A stretch of DNA of 50,719 nt. It comes from Deltaproteobacteria bacterium UBA2409. GTDB lineage: Bacteria > Bdellovibrionota_C > UBA2361 > DDRT01. The DNA lies in the NCBI GenBank assembly GCA_002343185.1, contig DDRT01000020.1, positions 289,599 to 340,317 on the forward strand, written 5' to 3'. This document shows, in pieces, positions 1 through 8,355 of this stretch (position 1 is the first letter of the stretch; the number at the start of each line of letters is the position of its first letter). The notes below the pieces were generated by a model that saw nothing but the letters and a program-made list of their open reading frames with translations, was not told the DNA's origin and did no database searches. The position numbers were made by a program, and so were the translations under genes.

Positions 1-18
1 AATTGAATGTAAGTGGCA

Positions 19-102
19 TTGGGCAGGCCGGGAGGCCTGACCCCGTTTTATTTCTTCGTCTGCTGGCGCAGACGACAGATCCTCCCGGCCTGACCCCCAA
101 GT
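19..102. repeat. Hairpin-rich dispersed element, copy R1
   Basis: Just downstream of the TetR gene's 3' end. It has three parts. An imperfect palindrome at 21-44 (GGCAGG...CCTGACC) comes first. Then a perfect 7-bp stem with loop TGGC at 57-74 (CGTCTGC / GCAGACG). Last is the block AGATCCTCCCGGCCTGACCC at 77-96, ending CCCAAG. The same order recurs almost base for base at 38267-38334. The repeat is seen directly; its mobile nature is inferred. Confidence 0.75.
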
Positions 103-125
103 AGAAAAAACAGGTTGATCCAAAT

Positions 126-725
126 CTACCCAGCCTTAATTGCTCGCCAGCTACACTCTGCAAGCTGCTCAGAGATCTCTTTTGGTCTTTTTGGATTGTA
201 TCCATCAAACCAGTCTCTCACATATCCAAGTGGAATACCGAAGATTATTGTCCAGATTACGTGAGCTTTTAATTTAAGAATCTTCTTTTCTCTAACTCCT
301 TGTTTGATGTGCTTAGTCAAGAGTCTTCCAAGTGGATCTAAACCAACCATCGTTGGATGTTTTATCAGCCCGGTCATAAACTCGTTATGTCTGCAAAGCC
401 AAATATACTTCGAAAGTTGATGGTTCACTTCTGAGAATTCAAGAAATGCTTTAACAAGAGTCTTTACTACTGTTTCGATATCTTTTTTATCCTTAATAGC
501 TTCGTATAGGGATGCTCTAAAAGAGGACATAGCCTCAAGATAAACTGCACGAGCGATCTCCTCTTTGTTTTTAAAGTTATGATAAATTGATCCTACTGAG
601 CACTGACTCTCTCTACTTAGGTCTGGTACATTAGTATTAAAATACCCCTGCTCAACAAATAGCTTTAAAGCTGCAGCCATTATTCGTTGTTTCGGGGTGT
701 AGGACGAAAGGGCGCTGCTCTTCAT
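126..725 (-). CDS. TetR/AcrR family transcriptional regulator
   Basis: A 199-aa one-component repressor-type protein. Residues about 13-60 form the TetR helix-turn-helix: RIMAAALKLFVEQGY, then the recognition part SVGSIYHNFKNKEE, which is close to the family consensus. The remaining 140 residues are helical and would hold the ligand pocket and dimer face; ligands cannot be predicted from sequence. It starts at an ATG. It lies 52 bp downstream of the IHF/HU gene on the same strand, so co-transcription is possible. No efflux or fatty-acid gene sits next to it, so its target is unknown. The fold is secure from the N-terminal domain alone. Confidence 0.9.
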   Translation of the reverse strand: MKSSALSSYTPKQRIMAAALKLFVEQGYFNTNVPDLSRESQCSVGSIYHNFKNKEEIARAVYLEAMSSFRASLYEAIKDKKDIETVVKTLVKAFLEFSEVNHQLSKYIWLCRHNEFMTGLIKHPTMVGLDPLGRLLTKHIKQGVREKKILKLKAHVIWTIIFGIPLGYVRDWFDGYNPKRPKEISEQLAECSWRAIKAG

Positions 726-777
726 TCGTGTAAAGAAAAGTCTAGCATATTTAATAATTTAAGTCAGCTTATCGATG

Positions 778-1110
778 CTAATCGTACTTATCGCCATCCG
801 ACTCAGTGAAAGCGTGACCATTTATAGCCTTTCTAAGCAGTTGGCTAGGTTTGAATTTAACCACCTTTCTAGATCGTAAAATTATTGACTCACCAGTTTG
901 AGGGTTCCTGCCTCTTCTTGGAGGTTTGTATTTAACTTCGTAAGATCCGAAGCCTGAAAGCATTACCTTCCCTTCTGTTTCCAGGGCTACTTTTATTAAT
1001 TCGATATAGTCTTCGATTATCTGAGAGGCTTGCTGTTTATCGACTGGAAGAGCAGAAAAAATAGCCTCTGCTAAGTCAGCCTTGGTGAGACACAATTTAT
1101 TATCTTCCAT
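778..1110 (-). CDS. IHF/HU family nucleoid-associated DNA-binding protein (IHF-alpha-like)
   Basis: A 110-aa DNA-bending protein. It carries LTKADLAEAIFSAL at the N-terminus, the conserved LSGFGSYEV at 51-59 and the DNA-intercalating arm with GRNPQTGE at 67-74. The end of the arm (RKVVKFKPSQ) also fits. The leading residues and the arm look more like IHF alpha than plain HU, and the C-terminus has an acidic tail of about ten residues. It would act as a dimer that bends DNA in the nucleoid and at sigma-54 promoters; an NtrC-type activator is present at 46.8 kb. Whether it pairs with a separate beta subunit cannot be told from this window. Confidence 0.9.
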   Translation of the reverse strand: MEDNKLCLTKADLAEAIFSALPVDKQQASQIIEDYIELIKVALETEGKVMLSGFGSYEVKYKPPRRGRNPQTGESIILRSRKVVKFKPSQLLRKAINGHAFTESDGDKYD

Positions 1111-1194
1111 AACTATCTGGTATCCTAGTTTTTTAGTGAATACAAGTATTTATCTTTAGACGCGAGCTCTGGAGTAGCGGATTCGGAATTTTTT

Positions 1195-1214
1195 AATTGT
1201 CATCTAAGACAATT
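1195..1214. promoter_or_regulatory. Perfect 7-bp inverted repeat between SNF2 and IHF/HU genes
   Basis: AATTGTC, a 6-nt spacer, then GACAATT, in the 121-bp gap between the SNF2 3' end and the IHF/HU start, both on the minus strand. It lies 17 bp past the SNF2 stop and about 85 bp upstream of the IHF/HU start. It could be a weak terminator hairpin for the helicase or an operator for the next gene. The T-run expected of a minus-strand terminator is absent. Confidence 0.3.
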
Positions 1215-1231
1215 TTAGGACAAATACTGTT

Positions 1232-4200
1232 TTATTCTGCCTTCAATGGAGCAAATAGATTCTCGAGATCTTTTACAGTGAGTTTTAACTGTTGAAGGCT
1301 TTCTTTGTTAATTATTGCATCAACTACAGCGGATTTTCGATTCTTAAGTTCAAGCATCTTCTCCTCCACACTTTGAACCGTCACTAACCGATAAACGTTA
1401 ACTGGCTTAGTTTGTCCAATACGATGAGCTCTATCAACAGCTTGATCTTCTACAGCAGGGTTCCACCATGGATCATAGATCATTACAGTATCAGCTCCAG
1501 TTAGATTAATTCCGGTTCCACCAGCCTTAAGGCTCATAAGAAAAAGCGGAATCTCTGAATCAGTGTTAAACTTGTCAATAAGTGACTGACGATCTTGAGT
1601 TGTTCCATCTAAATAAAGGTATGGGATATTTTTTGTTTCTACCCACTCACGCATAAGCCTTAACATATCCCTAAATTGACTGTAGACGATGATCTTTCTT
1701 TGATTATCAATGGACTCCTGAATAAGCTCTTGCCATCTCAGAAATTTCCCAGAATCGTAACCTGGAAGATCATCAAATGCAGAGATTGAATTTGGGTGGT
1801 TGCAAACTTGTCTGAGTCTTAGCAGTGCAGCAAGTATTGAAACAGTCGAGGCTCCGATCCCTTTTTTCTTAACTGAATCAAATAGCTTTGGTCTAATCTC
1901 GGAGAGAATTGTATTGTAAAGTTCCTCTTGAGATGGGGTCATCTCAACATATTCTGTAGATTCAATTTTTGGAGGGAGTTGTTTTTCAACATCCTTCTTC
2001 CTGCGTCTAAGAATGAATGGCCTTGTTTTTGATGTCAAAAATCTTGTTATTGAAGGATCTGAGTGATTCGAAACAACAAGCCTTTCAATATTGTTCCTGA
2101 AAAATTCACTGGTTCCTAAATACCCTGGCATCAAGAAATCCATAATTGACCATAATTCAAGTGGCCTATTCTCAGTTGGGGTACCAGTTAATGCTAATCT
2201 GTTTTTACTTCTCAAGGCTTTAGCTGCTTTTGTGGTTGCTGCTTGAGGGTTTTTTATGTTTTGCGCTTCATCAAGAATTACGTAGTTAAACTGATATTGC
2301 TCAAGTTCGCTTCTATCAGTTCTTAAAAGAGCATAGCTTGTAATTACAATATCTGCCTTAGGGATTTCATGAAATTTTGATTTTCTTTTTGGGCCATGAA
2401 GAAGAAGTGCTTTTAACTCAGGTGTAAATTTTTTGGCCTCATGCTCCCAGTTAGGAATAACCGAGGTCGGTGCGATAACGATTGTAGGAAGATCAGACTT
2501 GTGTTGATTCAAGAAGGCAAGGGTCTGAACTGTCTTTCCCAGACCCATCTCATCAGCAAGTATTCCACTTAACTGACAATCTTTTAGGAAAGTTAGCCAC
2601 CTGACACCATCTTTTTGATATGGCCTTAGAGTCCCTTCAAATCCTTTTCTTAATTTTAATGGAGGAATACCTGAAAAATCTCTTAACTTTTGCGCCAATC
2701 CTGCTAGCTGCTTATCTATTGAAACTGAACAGCGCTCTTCTTCAAGCCCAACAAGTGATAGAGCTTGAATTTTGGAGATCTTGGTTTTGATAGATGCAGA
2801 GGTTCTTAGATTTACATCCAAAAGCCCAAGCATTGTTTTTAATCCACGAAGGCTTCCACCAGGAAGTTCAGCATAAGCTCCACCATCAAGCCTCACCCAC
2901 CTATGATCCTCGTTTCTTTGAACTCTAAATAGAGTGCTTAAGGGTAATGGGGCTCCGCCAGCTGAGAGATTTACGAGGCAATCAAACCAATCGATCTCTT
3001 GTTTCGAGGCAGATACTGAGACATGAAGTTTAAGATCGGTGGTTCTTATCTTCTCCTTAATCTCACTTAAGCCTTGAATCTTCCAGGTGTTTGGAATCTG
3101 TGAGATCCCTTTTGATAAAAAATCTAGTGCGACATCTCCTTCTGCAAGCCACGAAGCTCCTCTAGGGGTTAAACCTAAAGTTTCAAGGAACCTTCTTGAT
3201 TCAGCTTCAAATGCTCGATGAGGAAGGTAAACCACGTTACCTTTTCCAGATTCAGGATAGGTAAAATCTAATCTGGCAGCCAGAGCTACCTTATCCTGAC
3301 TCACAAAATGATCCTGAGAAGAATCAGCAGCGGTTAAAATCAAGGAGGCAGTTGGCTCTACACATTTAGTTTTCGGTTGTTTTTGAGGATTGAGAATCCT
3401 AACACCAAATGGAGGACTCTCTTCTAGTACTTCTAGAATCGCTCCTGTCTGAGATCTAGGAATTGTAATTGAGCTTTGATTAGGGAAAAGACCTGCTAGC
3501 TTTACAGCTCTAGGACTTAGCGGATAGAGAGTAAGTCTGTGAGCACTTTCAAATGGAACCCAGCATGGCCCAGTTCCCAAGATATCAGAGGTCTTTTCAT
3601 GTTCTTTTCCGTCTGGAGTTATCCAGTAAAGATAGATAGTCGCACTAGTATCTCCCCATTCAACTTCAACAAAAGCATCAAGAAAATCACGTGAAACAAC
3701 AAAGCCTTTATCGTCATTGAGTAGTCTGATCTCAGGATATTCTCTTAAAATTCCAAGTAGAAGCTCTAATATTGGTGTTCCAGTTATAAACCAAACTTCA
3801 CGCTCTTCATCCCAAGCGCCTTCACGTAATACTAAGTCATAAAGAACGGTATCTAAGCCTCGTTTGAAGGTAGGAGAGATTAGATTTGGTTTTAAAACTT
3901 CCCCCCTGGCTACTACACGAATCCCTAGGACATCACCCTCAATAGCTACTGCCAAAGAGATCTCATCAATAGGGGCTGCCCTATCATCGTGTAGAACGGC
4001 AAGTGCCCTAAATGATTCTGCGATCTCCTCCGGGGATGCAGGAGTAAGTCTAAGTTGAGGTGAAGTGTTTGAATCGAAAAAGCCAAGCTCGTGTGCTTTA
4101 GTGGTTAGACTAACTGCGTGAACACACCATTGCTCTTGCATATCCTCTTTAGTGGAGCATGAGCACTCAGCTTCAGCCTGCCCGGAGGGGATAAGATAGA

Positions 4201-4363
4201 TTCTTGTTGAATAGTCTTCGTGAGAATCTCTAACCACACCATGAATAACTTGACCTACTTTGCTTGATTCTAAAACTGCACCCTGACTTGCAAGCTCAAC
4301 TCCTCTGTCGATAGTTGAAAATGGGGCATGTCGCCTTAAAAGGTCGTGTAAATGTTCTGTCAC
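1232..4363 (-). CDS. SWIM zinc-finger SNF2/SWI2 family DNA helicase-like ATPase
   Basis: A 1043-aa protein of the bacterial RapA/HepA-like SNF2 class. Near the N-terminus a SWIM zinc finger is visible (C67-x-C69, then C80-x-H82). A long middle domain of about 450 residues follows. The SF2 motor comes next: Walker A in ILADEMGLGKTVQ near residue 606, the DEAQ box in DEAQNIKN near 697, LTGTPTENR, and motif VI in DQAVDRAHRIGQ near 978. Family members are double-stranded DNA translocases that remodel protein-DNA complexes; the substrate here is unknown. The start codon is GTG, and no good in-frame ATG follows closely. It heads the minus-strand run IHF/HU then TetR, and is divergent from the flippase-like gene across repeat R2. 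Confidence 0.93.
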   Translation of the reverse strand: MTEHLHDLLRRHAPFSTIDRGVELASQGAVLESSKVGQVIHGVVRDSHEDYSTRIYLIPSGQAEAECSCSTKEDMQEQWCVHAVSLTTKAHELGFFDSNTSPQLRLTPASPEEIAESFRALAVLHDDRAAPIDEISLAVAIEGDVLGIRVVARGEVLKPNLISPTFKRGLDTVLYDLVLREGAWDEEREVWFITGTPILELLLGILREYPEIRLLNDDKGFVVSRDFLDAFVEVEWGDTSATIYLYWITPDGKEHEKTSDILGTGPCWVPFESAHRLTLYPLSPRAVKLAGLFPNQSSITIPRSQTGAILEVLEESPPFGVRILNPQKQPKTKCVEPTASLILTAADSSQDHFVSQDKVALAARLDFTYPESGKGNVVYLPHRAFEAESRRFLETLGLTPRGASWLAEGDVALDFLSKGISQIPNTWKIQGLSEIKEKIRTTDLKLHVSVSASKQEIDWFDCLVNLSAGGAPLPLSTLFRVQRNEDHRWVRLDGGAYAELPGGSLRGLKTMLGLLDVNLRTSASIKTKISKIQALSLVGLEEERCSVSIDKQLAGLAQKLRDFSGIPPLKLRKGFEGTLRPYQKDGVRWLTFLKDCQLSGILADEMGLGKTVQTLAFLNQHKSDLPTIVIAPTSVIPNWEHEAKKFTPELKALLLHGPKRKSKFHEIPKADIVITSYALLRTDRSELEQYQFNYVILDEAQNIKNPQAATTKAAKALRSKNRLALTGTPTENRPLELWSIMDFLMPGYLGTSEFFRNNIERLVVSNHSDPSITRFLTSKTRPFILRRRKKDVEKQLPPKIESTEYVEMTPSQEELYNTILSEIRPKLFDSVKKKGIGASTVSILAALLRLRQVCNHPNSISAFDDLPGYDSGKFLRWQELIQESIDNQRKIIVYSQFRDMLRLMREWVETKNIPYLYLDGTTQDRQSLIDKFNTDSEIPLFLMSLKAGGTGINLTGADTVMIYDPWWNPAVEDQAVDRAHRIGQTKPVNVYRLVTVQSVEEKMLELKNRKSAVVDAIINKESLQQLKLTVKDLENLFAPLKAE

Positions 4364-4401
4364 CGAGTAAGTAAGTATAGCGTAAGATTAGATAAGAGGC
4401 T

Positions 4402-4498
4402 ACTTTGGGGGTAGGAAGGGATGATTAGACTTTGCCTGGTCGTGTTTTAACACGACCTTATTAGGTCAGGTTGAAAACCTGACCAGGCAACTGCTAGC
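4402..4498. repeat. Hairpin-rich dispersed element, copy R2 (two-hairpin form)
   Basis: An outer stem TGCCTGGTC / GACCAGGCA (4433-4441 and 4481-4489) encloses two perfect hairpins. They are GGTCGTG-TTTTAA-CACGACC at 4438-4457 and GGTCAGGTT...AACCTGACC at 4464-4484, giving a branched fold. The right end, GACCAGGCAACTGCTAGC, recurs with one change at 38227-38244. The left edge (ACTTTGGGGGTAGG) resembles the ACTTGGGGGTCAGG end of other copies. It fills the divergent gap between the SNF2 and flippase-like genes, so it may also influence their promoters. Confidence 0.75.
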
Positions 4499-4533
4499 CT
4501 CGCACCTCTTTCACTATCTCAACGCACTTAGCT

Positions 4534-5523
4534 ATGCAATCATCTTATGCTGTGGGTCTTTTAATCGGCATTATTGTAAGCATTGGTTCGTTAGCTTGGG
4601 CTATTTCACTTTTAAACTGGGACAATTTTTTAACTCATCTTGGTACTGCTAACTGGTGGGTTTTTATTCCTTTCACCCTGATAATGCTTGGTCATTATTG
4701 GCTAAGATCGATCAGGTGGAGATACCTGCTTCCCACTCAGTATCGTTCAGTCAAAACTCTAATCCTTTTTGATTCAATTATGGTTGGGAATTTAATGACC
4801 TTTATACTTCCATTTAGAGCAGGTGAGTTTGGCAGGCCGCTTCTATTGTCCCTAGAAGCTAAGGTTCCCTTTCCGACAGGATTCTCATCAGTGGTAGTTG
4901 AGCGATTTTTTGATCTAGCAGCAGTCTTAATTACCTTTGCTATAATCGCTCTAGCGCTCCCATCAATTCCAGACTGGGCACTTTTAGGAGCTTACTCTCT
5001 ATCGATCTTAGGTGGAGTGATTTTTTGCGTACTCTTAGTTGCAGCTATTATTCCGGAAAAGCTATTAGCATTAATGGATCATGTAACAGCCAAGATTCCA
5101 TTTGGCAAAAAGATAAGCCCACTTCTTAAAGATCTGATCGAAGGTCTTCATCCAGTAAGATCACTGAAGGGATTAATTATTGTAGTGGGACTTACAGCAG
5201 CAGTCTGGCTATCTAACTACTTTCTATTTCAGATAGGGTTTTTACTAGTAGGTGAAGAAGCCTCATTCTTTATTGCAACTGCTGTTGCAGTGATATTAGC
5301 ACTTGCTGTTGCAGCTCCAAGTGCTCCTGGATTTATAGGAGTGTTTCAGGTTGCTTGTGTAGCTGGATTCTCTATTTTTGGTCTAAATCAGGATAGAGGT
5401 GGCGCTTACGCAGTTTTGATACATGCTCATGCATATCTAGTTTTTATAATTATCGGATTTTCAGCTTTAGCCAGGTATGGGGTCTCTTTAGCCTCACTTC
5501 GTGGTACGAAACCTGCTTCATAG
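4534..5523 (+). CDS. YbhN/UPF0104 family (lysylphosphatidylglycerol synthase TM-region-like) membrane protein
   Basis: A 329-aa integral membrane protein with about eight hydrophobic segments spread over its whole length. It shows the family hallmark FRAGEFGRPLLL at 94-105, followed by VVERFFDL at 121-128. This fold is shared by YbhN/AglD2-type proteins and the membrane part of MprF, which move or modify lipids; the lipid substrate cannot be read from the sequence. No Shine-Dalgarno is obvious before the ATG. It is followed after 49 bp by the hook gene on the same strand, with no apparent functional link. Confidence 0.82.
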   Translation: MQSSYAVGLLIGIIVSIGSLAWAISLLNWDNFLTHLGTANWWVFIPFTLIMLGHYWLRSIRWRYLLPTQYRSVKTLILFDSIMVGNLMTFILPFRAGEFGRPLLLSLEAKVPFPTGFSSVVVERFFDLAAVLITFAIIALALPSIPDWALLGAYSLSILGGVIFCVLLVAAIIPEKLLALMDHVTAKIPFGKKISPLLKDLIEGLHPVRSLKGLIIVVGLTAAVWLSNYFLFQIGFLLVGEEASFFIATAVAVILALAVAAPSAPGFIGVFQVACVAGFSIFGLNQDRGGAYAVLIHAHAYLVFIIIGFSALARYGVSLASLRGTKPAS

Positions 5524-5572
5524 ATACCTAGAGTAGTAATAAGTAGGTACAAATTTCCTTTTTAGGAGCGAA

Positions 5573-6823
5573 ATGAGGCTAGAGAGTGCACTTTTTTCCA
5601 GTCGTGAAGGGCTAATGAGCCATGGTTCGGCACTTTCAGTCGTTGGAGATAACGTCTCAAATTCAAATACTACCGGGTATAAGCGAGTTCGAACCGAGTT
5701 TTCAGATATATTAGCCGAAGTAGGTGGGCATGACACTTCAAAAGCCGTTGCTGGAAATGGCGCATCGATTGCTCGCACTAGAAGCATTTTTGTAAATGGT
5801 ATAGTTGAACGAACAGGAAGAAATCTTGATGCAGGTATAGAAGGGCAAGGGTTCTTTGTACTTGGTGAAGGCGAAGCAAATACACCAACTTACTATACTA
5901 GGGCTGGAAATTTCTCTCTAAATTCTGAAGGGATTTTGGTTAATCCTGAAGGCAAGCCTGTGCTAGGTTATGCAGCCGGGGGAGGACAGGTTCTTGGACC
6001 TTTAGATGTTAGATCCGTAGTAGCTGAAAATACCCCTACTGCGAATGTAACGATCGGTGGAAACCTATTTTCTCAATCTCCTACTAAGGCGGCGCCGCCT
6101 ACAGATCCGTCAACATTTTCAGAGATGAGAGAAGCCAGCACTGAAGCTCAAACAGTTGAAGTTTGGGATAGTTTAGGAAACCGAAAAACAATAGCCCTTT
6201 ATTTTACAAAAGTGGAAGGGGATAGAACCTGGCAAGTTGATGCATATGTGGATGGAGCTGATGTAGGTGGAACAGCAGGTGAGCCGACAAGAATAGGCGG
6301 AACAACTTTGGTGTTTGATGGAAGTGGAGCGCCAAGCTCTGGTCAAACTTTTACAGCCACAGCAGCTTGGGCTGGAGCAGCACAAGCTAACATAGCTTTT
6401 GATCTATCTGGGTTTACTCAATATGGTACACCATCAAGTCAAACATCAAGTGAGATCGATGGTCAAGCAACTGGACAGATCTTAAACTACGAGATCCAGT
6501 CAGATGGTACTATAATTGCAAGCTTGGATAATGGTTCAACTGTTGAAGTTGGAGTGATCGCTGTTGCAACATTCAATAATCCTGACGCATTGCAACGTGT
6601 AGGAGCAAGTAAATTCAGATTACAAGATGGTGAAGCTAATATCGGAGCACCAGGAACTGATGGTAGAGGTACCCTGCAAGGGGGCGCACTTGAAAGGTCA
6701 ACAGTAGACTTAGCGACTGAGTTTACGGAGCTTGTAGTGCTTCAACGTGGATATCAAGCTAGCTCTCAGATGCTCAATGCAGCTTCAACAATGATCAGAG
6801 AAACCCTTGATCTATTAAGATAA
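5573..6823 (+). CDS. flgE: Flagellar hook protein FlgE
   Basis: A 416-aa flagellar rod/hook-family protein. The N-terminal D0 helix contains NVSNSNTTGYK at 27-37. The central region has the hook-type repeat-rich beta domains (EVWDSLGNRKTI, then a Gly/Ser-rich stretch). The C-terminal D0 helix ends LQRGYQASSQMLNAASTMI, as in FlgE. Length and the large central insert favour FlgE over FlgF or FlgG, which are near 260 aa. A clear Shine-Dalgarno (AGGAG at 5564-5568) precedes the ATG. It is exported by the flagellar type III apparatus, whose FliI/FliH homologues lie at 11.1-12.8 kb. No other hook or rod gene is adjacent, so flagellar genes are scattered here. Confidence 0.92.
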   Translation: MRLESALFSSREGLMSHGSALSVVGDNVSNSNTTGYKRVRTEFSDILAEVGGHDTSKAVAGNGASIARTRSIFVNGIVERTGRNLDAGIEGQGFFVLGEGEANTPTYYTRAGNFSLNSEGILVNPEGKPVLGYAAGGGQVLGPLDVRSVVAENTPTANVTIGGNLFSQSPTKAAPPTDPSTFSEMREASTEAQTVEVWDSLGNRKTIALYFTKVEGDRTWQVDAYVDGADVGGTAGEPTRIGGTTLVFDGSGAPSSGQTFTATAAWAGAAQANIAFDLSGFTQYGTPSSQTSSEIDGQATGQILNYEIQSDGTIIASLDNGSTVEVGVIAVATFNNPDALQRVGASKFRLQDGEANIGAPGTDGRGTLQGGALERSTVDLATEFTELVVLQRGYQASSQMLNAASTMIRETLDLLR

Positions 6824-6974
6824 GGTAATTTTAGAATTTTACATAAGAATTTTATCAGTTCAGGCCTTCCAGCCTTTATTTCTGCCTAATCTGCCTATGT
6901 AAGCTATGGCCTTGATTAGCCGGTTGTTATAGTTCCTGAGCCAGGAATTTGAATTGTGAATTAAAATTCTCCTT

Positions 6975-7679
6975 GTGGCATACTGCCAAATTGTGAGTGT
7001 CCTTCCAATAATTATTATGTTTGGATTTTTCCTTGTTAAAGTCTTGGATCCAGCTCTCTACCTTCAGCTAGTACAAGAAGATTCCATTTTAGAATGGAGT
7101 CAGTTCGTATTGTTAATTTTGATAGGTATGTCTTATATTCAAATTTATCATAGAGAGCGTAAATTAATTTACTCTTACATCTCTATCGTTTTTTTCTTTT
7201 GGGGTCTTGAAGAGATTAGTTGGTTTCAAAGTTTATTAATGTTTGAAACTCCAAATTGGTTTTTAGAGCACAACAAACAGCAGGAGCTGAACCTTCATAA
7301 CTTAAGCCCGATACATCTAATGCTTCCTATGATCTACTTTTTTACGGGGTGTAGTCTATCATTTGGAAATATAGTTTTAGAGCTTCTTGATTTTTTTGGG
7401 ATAAAACTTAGCTCAAGGAATTTGCTAAATAATTTTCTACCCAATCGTAGATATATTTTTTATTTTCTCCCAGTAGTTTTGGTTTATGGAATTTTCATTT
7501 TTATCTCCCCTCATAATGGGGGTTTTTTAATTTGGAGAGATCAGGAGCCTGTAGAGTTATTATTGATTCTAGGTATATTTTCACATATTCAATCTATTAA
7601 TGGGCTCAAAATGAGTTGTAGATTCTGGCCTGGATCTATCGTCCGTATCAATCGACGAAGAAACAATACACCGGCCTGA
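6975..7679 (+). CDS. Multi-pass membrane protein of unknown function (EEISW-motif family)
   Basis: About 234 aa with five or six hydrophobic segments, near residues 8-25, 43-55, 66-78, 112-128, 152-170 and 190-200. Between segments lies GLEEISWFQ (77-85), then an ETPNWFLEHN...ELNLHNL stretch (91-110). I know this pair of motifs from uncharacterised bacterial membrane proteins; no function is established that I can name. The start is uncertain: GTG at 6975, GTG at 6993 or ATG at 7017 are all in frame, and none has a strong Shine-Dalgarno. It converges on the ABC ATPase gene, with 10 bp between the two stops. Confidence 0.7.
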   Translation: MAYCQIVSVLPIIIMFGFFLVKVLDPALYLQLVQEDSILEWSQFVLLILIGMSYIQIYHRERKLIYSYISIVFFFWGLEEISWFQSLLMFETPNWFLEHNKQQELNLHNLSPIHLMLPMIYFFTGCSLSFGNIVLELLDFFGIKLSSRNLLNNFLPNRRYIFYFLPVVLVYGIFIFISPHNGGFLIWRDQEPVELLLILGIFSHIQSINGLKMSCRFWPGSIVRINRRRNNTPA

Positions 7680-7689
7680 CGCTCTCCAA

Positions 7690-8355
7690 TTACTGAATTC
7701 TTCCATCAACAATTCTAATTACTCTGTCTAGAGATCTCGCAAACTCTTCTTCATGTGTAACAACTAGGACTGTCCTTTTGAATTCACGGGCAAGTCTTAT
7801 CAAAATTTCTTGGACTTGTTTGCTGGAGACGGAATCAAGGTTTCCTGTTGGCTCGTCAGCTAGAATTATTTTTGGATTATTTGCTAATGCTCTTGCGATA
7901 GCTACTCTTTGGCTTTGCCCTCCTGATAGTTTCTTCGGAATTTTTGATATGTGATCACTTAAGCCAACCTGTTCCAAGAGAGTTTTGGAACGTTCAATCA
8001 TCTCTGCTCCGGTTAGTTCTCCTAGTCGTTGCATTGGAAGCAAAACATTTTCGAGAGCCGTAAACTCGGGGAGTAGGAAATGAGCCTGAAATATAAATCC
8101 AAGATGCTTTAACCTCAATTTTGATTTTTCTGAATCAGATAATGAACTAACCTTGGTATTATCTATATAAAGTTCTCCCGAACTGGGAGAGTCAAGGACC
8201 CCTAATAGATAGAGTAGAGAACTTTTTCCAGAGCCTGATGGGCCAGTTATCGCAACAGCCTCCCCTGGCTCTATTCTGAGGGATACGTCTTTAACAAGCG
8301 TTACGGGAACCTCACCTGTTAAAATTTTTGTAAGAGAATCCGCAACTATACTCAC
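7690..8355 (-). CDS. ABC transporter ATP-binding protein (LolD/MacB-type)
   Basis: A 221-aa nucleotide-binding subunit with all motifs in order: Walker A GPSGSGKS at 38-45, Q-loop Q90, signature LSGGQ at 143-147, Walker B IILADEP at 163-169, and the switch histidine in VVTHEEE. Size and sequence match the LolD/MacB/FtsE class, which couple to FtsX-type permeases and act on the periplasmic side rather than moving solutes across the inner membrane. It starts at GTG and overlaps the permease stop by 4 bp, so the two are translationally coupled. It is the last gene of the fliH-fliI-lipoprotein-fusion-permease-ATPase run. Confidence 0.93.
   Translation of the reverse strand: MSIVADSLTKILTGEVPVTLVKDVSLRIEPGEAVAITGPSGSGKSSLLYLLGVLDSPSSGELYIDNTKVSSLSDSEKSKLRLKHLGFIFQAHFLLPEFTALENVLLPMQRLGELTGAEMIERSKTLLEQVGLSDHISKIPKKLSGGQSQRVAIARALANNPKIILADEPTGNLDSVSSKQVQEILIRLAREFKRTVLVVTHEEEFARSLDRVIRIVDGRIQ

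Noticed and set aside
5518..5787. Minus-strand frame across the start of the hook gene
   Set aside because: It covers the conserved FlgE N-terminus on the other strand and its own translation looks random.
6824..6974. Regulatory RNA or terminator after the hook gene
   Set aside because: Only scattered short inverted pieces were seen, with no stem followed by a T-run and no known RNA motif.
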